In this document: positions 1 to 5,942 of the stretch, piece by piece | Layout of the letters: the number at the start of each line of letters is the position of its first letter | Numbering within the stretch: the first letter of the stretch is position 1 | Source of the DNA: Flavobacteriales bacterium UBA7878 | Lineage (GTDB): Bacteria; Bacteroidota; Bacteroidia; Flavobacteriales; Schleiferiaceae | Assembly (NCBI GenBank): GCA_002501205.1 | Contig: DLRW01000084.1 | Span: 1-7,722 of the forward strand | Direction: 5' to 3' | Length of the DNA: 7,722 nucleotides | Program-made: the position numbers and the translations under genes | Notes under the pieces: generated by a model | Seen by the model: the letters and a program-made list of their open reading frames with translations, nothing else | What the model was told of the DNA's origin: nothing | Databases searched by the model: none

Positions 1-58
1 CAAAAAAATGAACAATTCAATTTACTTTATTTAAATTGCGTAAAGACCAATCAATCAT
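1..58 (+). promoter_or_regulatory. 5' flank of the KAS III gene, no clear element
   Basis: This AT-rich stretch precedes the first gene and should carry at least part of its leader, since no longer reading frame enters from the left edge on this strand; the only frame is an 8-codon ATG ORF at 8-34. I could not find a good match to the Bacteroidota housekeeping promoter (TTTG then TAnnTTTG). There is no Shine-Dalgarno sequence before the ATG at 59, which is normal for this phylum. The promoter may lie left of the window. Confidence 0.25.
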
Positions 59-1066
59 ATGTACAATTCGAAGATTACCGGAATGGGCATGTATGTCCCA
101 GATAATGTAGTAACCAATAAGGATTTAACTTCATTGATGGATACTTCCCATGAGTGGATCATTGAACGAACAGGAATAGAAGAGCGTCGCCACATCAAAA
201 AAGGAGACGGTAATACCACAGCAACAATGGGTGTTAAGGCAGCCAAAATTGCAATTGAGCGAGCCGATATTGATAAAAATGATATCGATCTTATCCTTTT
301 TGCCACTCTGAGCCCCGATTATTATTTTCCTGGTTCCGGGGTGATTGTTCAGCAACACCTGGAAATTCCAACCTGCCCGGCTATGGATATTCGTAACCAG
401 TGTTCAGGCTTTATTTATGCATTGGCCACTGCCGACCAGTTTATCAAAACAGGGATGTACAAAAACATATTGATCATCGGATCAGAAAACCACTCAGGTG
501 GTTTGGATATGACCACTCGAGGAAGAGGGGTTTCGGTTATCTTTGGCGATGGAGCAGGCGCTGTTGTTCTAAGTAGATCTGAAGATCCTAACAAAGGGAT
601 TTTATCCACTCATCTGCATTCCGAGGGACAATTTGCTGAGGAATTGGCTTTGATCGGACCAAGCACCAACCGATGGGTCCCTGAAATATTAGAGGCCAAC
701 GATCCAACTGATATTTCATATTACCCCAACATGAATGGTCAACTGGTTTTTAAAAACGCAGTGGTCCGATTTTCTGAAGTCATTATGGAAGGTTTACAAC
801 AAAACAAGATGACTCCGGAACAAATTGATATGTTGATCCCTCACCAGGCGAACCTCCGTATTTCTCAATTCATTCAAAGGAAATTTGGTCTTAATGATGA
901 CCAAGTATACAATAACATAATGCGATATGGTAACACCACTGCCGGATCCATTCCCATCGCTATGACAGAAGCATGGGAGGAAGGTAAAATTAAATCTGGA
1001 AATTTGGTGGTCTTGGCTGCCTTTGGTAGTGGATTTACCTGGGGCAGTGCCCTAATCCAGTTTTAA
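59..1066 (+). CDS. 3-oxoacyl-ACP synthase III (KAS III / FabH-like)
   Basis: The 335-residue protein is a thiolase-fold ketoacyl-ACP synthase III, which condenses an acyl-CoA starter with malonyl-ACP in the cytoplasm. The Cys-His-Asn triad is visible: C115 in NQCSGF, H262 in PHQAN and N292 in GNTTAGS. The CoA-binding W33 and R37 (HEWIIERTGI), the FGDGAGAVV segment (162-170) and the C-terminal GSGFTWGSAL are also present. It is slightly longer than E. coli FabH (317 residues); the Cys-to-His distance is about 15 residues larger, with the extra length probably around 190-227. The ATG at 59 gives the usual FabH N-terminus. A terminator follows and no fab, acc or plsX gene is visible beside it, so it may be a specialised paralogue (secondary lipid or pigment starter unit) rather than the housekeeping FabH. 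That subtype is inference, so no symbol is given. Confidence 0.93.
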   Translation: MYNSKITGMGMYVPDNVVTNKDLTSLMDTSHEWIIERTGIEERRHIKKGDGNTTATMGVKAAKIAIERADIDKNDIDLILFATLSPDYYFPGSGVIVQQHLEIPTCPAMDIRNQCSGFIYALATADQFIKTGMYKNILIIGSENHSGGLDMTTRGRGVSVIFGDGAGAVVLSRSEDPNKGILSTHLHSEGQFAEELALIGPSTNRWVPEILEANDPTDISYYPNMNGQLVFKNAVVRFSEVIMEGLQQNKMTPEQIDMLIPHQANLRISQFIQRKFGLNDDQVYNNIMRYGNTTAGSIPIAMTEAWEEGKIKSGNLVVLAAFGSGFTWGSALIQF

Positions 1067-1085
1067 GATTAAAAATCTGATAATC

Positions 1086-1116
1086 AAAGCCCGGCAAATT
1101 ATGTCGGGCTTTTTTT
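1086..1116 (+). terminator. Intrinsic terminator of the KAS III gene
   Basis: A 10-bp stem (1086-1095 with 1103-1112, one G-T wobble at 1094/1104) closes a 7-nt AT-rich loop and runs into seven consecutive T residues at 1110-1116. The core pairs are GCCCG with CGGGC. It begins 19 nt after the KAS III stop codon and ends only 13 nt before the next gene's ATG. Confidence 0.92.
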
Positions 1117-1129
1117 ATAGCTTAGGCTG

Positions 1130-1840
1130 ATGCGAATTCCAGCCCTACTTTCTATCCTCTTTGCTATCGCGATTATCTGTTCCTGCGGATTACAAAAAAG
1201 CAGATCTACAGACAGCTCATATTGGGCCGGGCAATATGAAGCCTTTATCCATCAAGATACCTTGTTTTACAGTTTGGAGATAAAGATTTCTGCCGATGCG
1301 CAGGTTAAGGTTGCGGCTTATGATTGGCGTTTTCGAAAACTAGAGGAATTCAGTACTATAGCCAGCATTGACCCTAAAGGTAGCTTGCAAATAAACTGGG
1401 GGAATTCTGTATTTCATATAGACTCTGCATTGCACAATACCGCCCATCAAGGCTGGCCGGATTTTTATTGGAATGATGTGAAGTCACATTATCAAATCAA
1501 TGAAAGACAGTGGGACCTGAATCTGATGGAAGGTTTTCATGATGTGCTATCCAATGATGAACCCATAACCTTATTTACCCAGGGTGATTCTTTGTTTGGT
1601 GGATTTGCCAGCTGTAATAGCTATGGTGGCGAATTAATATTGAAAGAACCCAATCAAATGGAATTTAATCAGATTCACAGCACCCTGCTCTTTTGTAATT
1701 CCATGGAATTAGAAGATCAGTTTTTCAAAAAGCTAAAAGAAGTCCATTCTTACAAGATGGTAGATGCTGAGCATTTGCAATTGAAAAATGAAAATGGCGT
1801 GAGTATTCTATTTTTCAAGCGCCATAGCTGGTTACGCTAA
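1130..1840 (+). CDS. META-domain (HslJ-like) lipoprotein
   Basis: The 236-residue protein begins with a lipoprotein signal peptide: a short basic start, a hydrophobic stretch at 4-17, and a lipobox-like ICSC that places the lipidated cysteine at C19 (C17 is an alternative). It should be anchored in the envelope facing the periplasm or the cell surface. Residues about 125-230 match the META/HslJ fold. This includes the W-x-L opening (QWDL), GGFASCNSYGG with the conserved C162-N163, the second cysteine C189 in STLLFCN, the acidic MELED and a final beta-strand pair. META domains are found in heat-inducible HslJ and other envelope proteins; their biochemical role is unsettled. Residues about 30-115 form a beta-rich domain I cannot name; it vaguely recalls NlpE but lacks its CxxC. 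The signal peptide supports the ATG at 1130, although no ribosome binding site is present. It may be co-transcribed with the transporter 57 bp downstream. Confidence 0.85.
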   Translation: MRIPALLSILFAIAIICSCGLQKSRSTDSSYWAGQYEAFIHQDTLFYSLEIKISADAQVKVAAYDWRFRKLEEFSTIASIDPKGSLQINWGNSVFHIDSALHNTAHQGWPDFYWNDVKSHYQINERQWDLNLMEGFHDVLSNDEPITLFTQGDSLFGGFASCNSYGGELILKEPNQMEFNQIHSTLLFCNSMELEDQFFKKLKEVHSYKMVDAEHLQLKNENGVSILFFKRHSWLR

Positions 1841-1897
1841 ATATTTATTTTCCTTCCCATCAAAAAAATGAGCAAATTGCCAGCCTAAGTCCCTTTC
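1841..1897 (+). other. Intergenic gap between lipoprotein and transporter genes
   Basis: This 57-bp gap is AT-rich and contains no terminator-like hairpin, so read-through from the lipoprotein gene into the transporter gene is plausible. I see no ribosome binding site before the ATG at 1898. Confidence 0.4.
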
Positions 1898-3052
1898 ATG
1901 AAATTACAGGATCGAATCATTGCCCGTATCCCCGAAATAAGTCTTTTAGCCGGAGGCCTTCTACTTCTCTACTTTTATGGCATATTCCTTCCCTTTTTCC
2001 TGGCCCTGGCTTTGGCTTATGGCATTGGTCCCTTTATCCAGAAATGGCAAAAACTCCTTCGGAATTGGGAGCTTAGTGTAGGTTTGTTTCTGCTTAGCTT
2101 AGGCTTAGTCCTAGTGCTCTTCCTCAGTATTAGCGCCGGTTTTATCGCTCGCGACATGCAGCGCTTTAATCAAAGTTTTAGTCTCCTTTTGGAGGAAAAC
2201 CAAAGTCAACTGGATGCCGGGGCTCAAAAGGTTCAAGCCTGGATGAGTGAATTTGTGGATAGCACGGATCTGGAACAAAAGATACGTGAGCAAATAGCCA
2301 GTTTCTCCTCTAGCGATAGTGCAAAAAGCGGTTTATCGCTAAGCATGGAAAATATCAGTGCTGGCTTTAGTAAACTGCAGTCCTTTTTTAAATCAAAGCC
2401 GGCTGAAGCAGATAAAGGGTTTCAATTACCTCAATTTGGTTTTTGGTATCAATTCGGTTCCTTCCTACTCTATTTTGTACTCATCCTTTTTTATTATCCC
2501 TATTTCGAATCGCTGCGCGAACGCTATCATAATCCGGGCCTATCCCGCAATTGGCAGCAATTCTGGACCGACTTCAATCAGAGTTTTGTGCGCTATTTCA
2601 AGCTTAGGACTCGCATTGTTCTTTGGGAAAGCCTACTCTTCCTAGTGGCTTTTCTAATTCTGGATTTACCCGGAACTTACCTCTATTTAATTCTCATCTT
2701 CCTCCTACTCTATATTCCTTATTTGCATTACCTGCTGCTGATCCCCATGGCTCTATCCGGATTAGTCTTGAGCATGGAATTAGCCTGGCCCTATTGGCTG
2801 GTGATGAGCATTATTGTGGGGGTATTCATTTTAGGGTCTATCCTGGAAGAAGCCCTTTTAATCCCGAGAATCATGGAACGCCATATTGGTTTAAACCCAG
2901 TTATTATGGTACTAGGTTTGAGTTTCTGGACCTACCTATTAGGCTTTACCGGCGTTTTAATTGGCATACCCTTAACCAGCTTAGGCTTAATATACCTGAA
3001 GCGCTTTATACTTCCGCATTGGTTTCCTGCTAGCTCAGGGAATTCAGAATAA
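1898..3052 (+). CDS. AI-2E family (PerM/TqsA-like) membrane transporter
   Basis: The 384-residue polytopic inner-membrane protein belongs to the AI-2E/PerM family. Hydrophobic segments lie at about 15-46, 60-83, 186-203, 240-258, 260-274, 276-292, 298-316 and 334-366. Residues 84-180 form the polar, helical, mostly non-membrane region typical of the family between the first and second membrane blocks. The diagnostic C-terminal block is well preserved: EEALLIPRIMERHIGLNP (317-334) followed by a Gly-rich helix ending GVLIGIPLTSLGLIYL. The segment that usually reads roughly IPYxGPxxGxxPA is here YIPYLHYLLLIPMA (272-285), without the Gly-Pro. Characterised relatives export autoinducer-2 (TqsA) or exchange Na+/Li+ for protons; the substrate here cannot be read from sequence, and there is no luxS in view. 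The 3' end overlaps the convergent kinase gene by 23 bp. Confidence 0.88.
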   Translation: MKLQDRIIARIPEISLLAGGLLLLYFYGIFLPFFLALALAYGIGPFIQKWQKLLRNWELSVGLFLLSLGLVLVLFLSISAGFIARDMQRFNQSFSLLLEENQSQLDAGAQKVQAWMSEFVDSTDLEQKIREQIASFSSSDSAKSGLSLSMENISAGFSKLQSFFKSKPAEADKGFQLPQFGFWYQFGSFLLYFVLILFYYPYFESLRERYHNPGLSRNWQQFWTDFNQSFVRYFKLRTRIVLWESLLFLVAFLILDLPGTYLYLILIFLLLYIPYLHYLLLIPMALSGLVLSMELAWPYWLVMSIIVGVFILGSILEEALLIPRIMERHIGLNPVIMVLGLSFWTYLLGFTGVLIGIPLTSLGLIYLKRFILPHWFPASSGNSE

Positions 3053-5240
3053 GATACTTACGTAGTACGCGATGTAATTCATCCGGTTTAATGGGTTTAG
3101 GGATAAAATCCTGGCAGCCCATCAGCAAAGCCTCTCGTTTATCCTCTTCAAAGGCATTAGCCGTTACCGCTACGATAGGACAAGGTCGACTTTGATACTT
3201 AGCGCTGGCTATAATTTCACGCGTCGCCTCTAAGCCATCCATAATCGGCATTTGTAGGTCCATTAGGATTAATCCGAAATCCTCCGACTCATAGGCTTCC
3301 AGAGCCTCTTTACCATTTTTAACCATCTGTACATTAAGTCCCTGACGTTCTAATAGCAGGCCTAAAACCTTTTGGTTCACCTCATTGTCTTCGGCCACTA
3401 ATACCTTCTGACTTAAATGTGCGGGTGACTGGTAGGGATTATCCAAATCATTCAATTTGGTAGATCCTTTAGGGAACTCAAGGCTAAAGGAGAATGTACT
3501 GCCAATAGCAATACGGCTCTTCACTTCTAACTGAGAGCCCATTAATTTGATCAGTTCATGGGTGATGGCCAGGCCTAATCCGGTTCCTCCAAATTCCTTC
3601 TGAATACTGCGATCCGTTTGGGAATAAGCATCGAAAAGGCTTTTAAGCTTCTTTTCAGGAATGCCAATACCAGAATCTTGAACAGCAAAATAAAGCTTGC
3701 AATTGGCTTCATTTTCAGTGGAAAGTTCACGTATAATAATCCGTACTTCACCGTCTTTAGTGAACTTCAGCGCATTGCTAATCAGGTTAATAAAGATCTG
3801 TTGCAAGCGCAGGCTATCGGCAATAATTAAATGCTCCAGTGCCGTATCCTGATCGAGAATCAATCTATTATGGTTCTCCTCTGCCTTAAAGCGGAACATC
3901 TGCACCAGATTATGGATCACCTCCTCCAAATTCATGCTTTGAGGATTCAATTCCATTTTACCCGCATCAATCTTGGAGAAGTCTAAAATCATATTTACCA
4001 AATCCCCTAAATGCTCAGCCGAAAACTCGATGGTGCGCATATACTCCGCTCGCTGCGCAGGATCATGGGTATCCTTTAAAAGGTGAATCATACCCAAAAC
4101 TCCATTTAGGGGGGTGCGAATTTCATGACTCATATTTGCCAGGAAATAGGATTTCACTTTGGCGGTCCGCTCTGATTTACGCGCCGCTAGTTTAAGCTCA
4201 GTCAAACTGGCTTGTAACTTCTGATTCATCTTTCGGAAATCCTCCAGAAGTTCTTGTACTTCGAGGGTTCCGCTTTTAAGATCCTTAAATAATCCGCGTG
4301 TTTTAAAGTCACTGCTAGTATACTTTCTCAAGGCATCTCCAAATTCCTTAAGGTCACCACTAATGCGACGCGACAGGCTATAACTGTAAATCAAGATGAG
4401 CAGAATCATCAGAACCCCAAGGATATTAATCAGCTTATCCACCTGACCCTGCAGTGCATTAAGCTCTTTATTGATACTGGATAGGGCTAAATCGAATTCA
4501 ACTTCCAAATCGGTATTCATATTGGCAATCGTCTCTACCAGGCCCTTTTTGCCTTCTAAGCTAATTTGAGCTTGAATGGCAGCAAACTGATTAAATGCCA
4601 AACGATAAGCACTTAAGAGACTGTCTAAACGACTGCCTTGGATAATCTCCATTTCCCTAAGAAGCCTTTGATACTGCTGATTAAAGAGTTTTACGTACTC
4701 CCATTGATTGCGATTAATAAAATCCTTTTCATGGCGACGAAAGCTTAAGTACTGCGCCGGTGGCAGTAATTTTTCTTGTTCAATTAAATGAATGGCTTCA
4801 CGCATCTGCCCTTCCAAACCAAAATCCTTAAAGCCTCTTTGGATGTAAAGACTACTCAGTTTGGCTACCGAATCGTTTAACTGGTTTAAAGATTCTTCCA
4901 GTAGAGCTAGTTTTTGAAAGGGCAAATCCTCTTCAATAGCCCAGCTTTGTAGTTGTTTAACCTCTTTTTTTATGTCAAGAGTATTGCGACGAAAATCTTC
5001 GAGGTACTCTTGTTTTCCACTTTGATAGAGGACTGTATCTTTATAGCCCAAGAGCTGAAAAAGCTGGAAATTTTGAATGTTGAATAATTGCCTTCTTTGG
5101 ATTTCCCGACTTTGATTAATCAAGGCGTTCAAATCTTCTCGGCGCGTATCAAAAAGATGATAGGCAAAACCCCAAAAGACAAAGAGGGCCATAATGATGA
5201 TAAAACCGCGTAAAATCCGAAACTGTAAGGTCTTGAACAT
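3030..5240 (-). CDS. Hybrid sensor histidine kinase / response regulator
   Basis: This 736-residue membrane kinase should autophosphorylate on His and pass the phosphate to its own receiver domain. In order it has: TM1 (about 11-30); an almost entirely helical, cysteine-free extracytoplasmic region (31-268); TM2 (269-289); a HAMP-like and coiled-coil linker (290-365); HisKA with H372 in NMSHEIRTPLNG; HATPase_c with the N-box around N485/N489 (INLISNALKF), G1 box DSGIGIP (522-528) and G2 box GGTGLGLAI (551-559); and a receiver domain (612-732) with E617/D618, phospho-acceptor D661 in LMDLQMP, T693 and K715. All catalytic positions are intact. No output domain, Hpt protein or separate regulator is in the window, so its partner lies elsewhere. 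It is transcribed divergently from the secreted protein gene. Unusually here, an AGGA ribosome-binding-like site precedes the ATG, supporting this start. Confidence 0.95.
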   Translation of the reverse strand: MFKTLQFRILRGFIIIMALFVFWGFAYHLFDTRREDLNALINQSREIQRRQLFNIQNFQLFQLLGYKDTVLYQSGKQEYLEDFRRNTLDIKKEVKQLQSWAIEEDLPFQKLALLEESLNQLNDSVAKLSSLYIQRGFKDFGLEGQMREAIHLIEQEKLLPPAQYLSFRRHEKDFINRNQWEYVKLFNQQYQRLLREMEIIQGSRLDSLLSAYRLAFNQFAAIQAQISLEGKKGLVETIANMNTDLEVEFDLALSSINKELNALQGQVDKLINILGVLMILLILIYSYSLSRRISGDLKEFGDALRKYTSSDFKTRGLFKDLKSGTLEVQELLEDFRKMNQKLQASLTELKLAARKSERTAKVKSYFLANMSHEIRTPLNGVLGMIHLLKDTHDPAQRAEYMRTIEFSAEHLGDLVNMILDFSKIDAGKMELNPQSMNLEEVIHNLVQMFRFKAEENHNRLILDQDTALEHLIIADSLRLQQIFINLISNALKFTKDGEVRIIIRELSTENEANCKLYFAVQDSGIGIPEKKLKSLFDAYSQTDRSIQKEFGGTGLGLAITHELIKLMGSQLEVKSRIAIGSTFSFSLEFPKGSTKLNDLDNPYQSPAHLSQKVLVAEDNEVNQKVLGLLLERQGLNVQMVKNGKEALEAYESEDFGLILMDLQMPIMDGLEATREIIASAKYQSRPCPIVAVTANAFEEDKREALLMGCQDFIPKPIKPDELHRVLRKYLILNSLS

Positions 5241-5348
5241 AGTTATTTCCTACCAGAAACAGTAAACAAATGTCAGCGCGGCACATGAACTACATGTTGT
5301 ACAGATATTAATTCTTTTCTCTAAAAACCTAAATCTAAACCCTTAAAA
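5241..5348. promoter_or_regulatory. Divergent intergenic region between kinase and secreted protein genes
   Basis: This 108-bp gap lies between two divergent start codons and must hold promoters for both genes unless one is leaderless. The part nearest the + gene is very AT-rich (5300-5348) and gives an A-rich leader without Shine-Dalgarno, as is common in Bacteroidota. I could not place a convincing TTTG/TAnnTTTG promoter pair on either strand. An imperfect palindrome (ACTACATGTTGT, 5289-5300, centred on CATG) is a weak operator candidate. Confidence 0.5.
5248..5251 (-). promoter_or_regulatory. Shine-Dalgarno-like AGGA before the hybrid kinase
   Basis: On the minus strand AGGA is followed by an 8-nt spacer and then the ATG of the hybrid kinase (5238-5240). 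It is the only good ribosome-binding-like match seen before any start in this window and it supports the chosen start. A 4-base match can also arise by chance. Confidence 0.45.
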
Positions 5349-5942
5349 ATGAAAAAATTATCTCTTAAAAAACTAATCTTAAGCTTTAGCATCAGCCTAT
5401 TAGCTTTCAACTTTTCACATGCTCAATCTGAAGCCCAAGCGGTAAAGGATGGCTTTAATAAGTACCAGGTCTTACTTCAAGAGAAAAAGTTCAATGAGGC
5501 AATGAACTATATCTATCCTGAACTCTTTACTCTGGTTGCCAAAGAGAAATTGGTGAAAATTCTGGAGCAAACTTTTAGCAATCCGATGTTGGAAGTGAAA
5601 ATGGGAGAATCCAAAGTGACCAAAACCGGGAAAGTTCAAGAGATTAATGGAAAGAAATACATGATTATTACCTTTAAGGGTGTTTCCTACATGAAGCCTG
5701 GCGGGACGGCAGAACAACAGGCACTCCTAAAGGATCGGATGCAAGCTGGTTTCAATGAGCAATTCGGTGCTGATAATGTGAGCTATAGTGAAAGCACGGG
5801 CTTCTTTACAATTCAGATGGAGAAAGAAGCGGTTGCCATTAGTTCAGATGGTAAAAACTGGACCTATCTCAGCATCGAACCGCAGCAAAAATTAATGGTA
5901 GAAAAAATCTTACCTGCCGAAATCGTAGCGCAGGTCTTTTAA
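5349..5942 (+). CDS. Secreted protein of unknown function
   Basis: The 197-residue protein has a classical signal peptide: a lysine-rich start (MKKLSLKK), a hydrophobic core at 9-22, and a likely signal peptidase I cut after SHA, between residues 25 and 26. There is no lipobox and no cysteine anywhere, so a soluble periplasmic or secreted protein is expected. The mature part opens with three amphipathic helices (about 28-75, including FNEAMNYIYPELF). Beta-strands follow, around 83-115 and 143-158, and the protein ends with NWTYLSIEPQQ and a LP-containing helix. Helices first and then a curved sheet could be an NTF2/cystatin-like fold, but this is a guess. It resembles hypothetical proteins I associate with flavobacteria; I know of no function. 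Its start is divergent from the sensor kinase, and its stop overlaps that of the PrsW-like gene. Confidence 0.75.
   Translation: MKKLSLKKLILSFSISLLAFNFSHAQSEAQAVKDGFNKYQVLLQEKKFNEAMNYIYPELFTLVAKEKLVKILEQTFSNPMLEVKMGESKVTKTGKVQEINGKKYMIITFKGVSYMKPGGTAEQQALLKDRMQAGFNEQFGADNVSYSESTGFFTIQMEKEAVAISSDGKNWTYLSIEPQQKLMVEKILPAEIVAQVF

Noticed and set aside
1861..1875. CAAAAAAATGAGCAA here resembles bases 1-15 (14 of 15 identical), both upstream of gene starts.
   Set aside because: A single A-tract-rich match of this length is expected by chance among all pairs of positions in a window this size, and the distances to the two start codons differ (about 44 and 23 bases).
1121..1889. A 9-bp inverted match (CTTAGGCTG at 1121-1129, CAGCCTAAG at 1881-1889) flanking the lipoprotein gene, like a mobile-element terminus.
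   Set aside because: The match does not extend, there is no target duplication or transposase, and close variants (AGCTTAGGCTTA) occur inside the transporter gene through its codon usage.
2623..3033. A 136-codon + strand open frame within the transporter gene.
   Set aside because: It lies in another frame of a gene with a clear family match throughout, and its translation is Pro/Ser/Leu-rich with no recognisable domain; it is an out-of-frame shadow.
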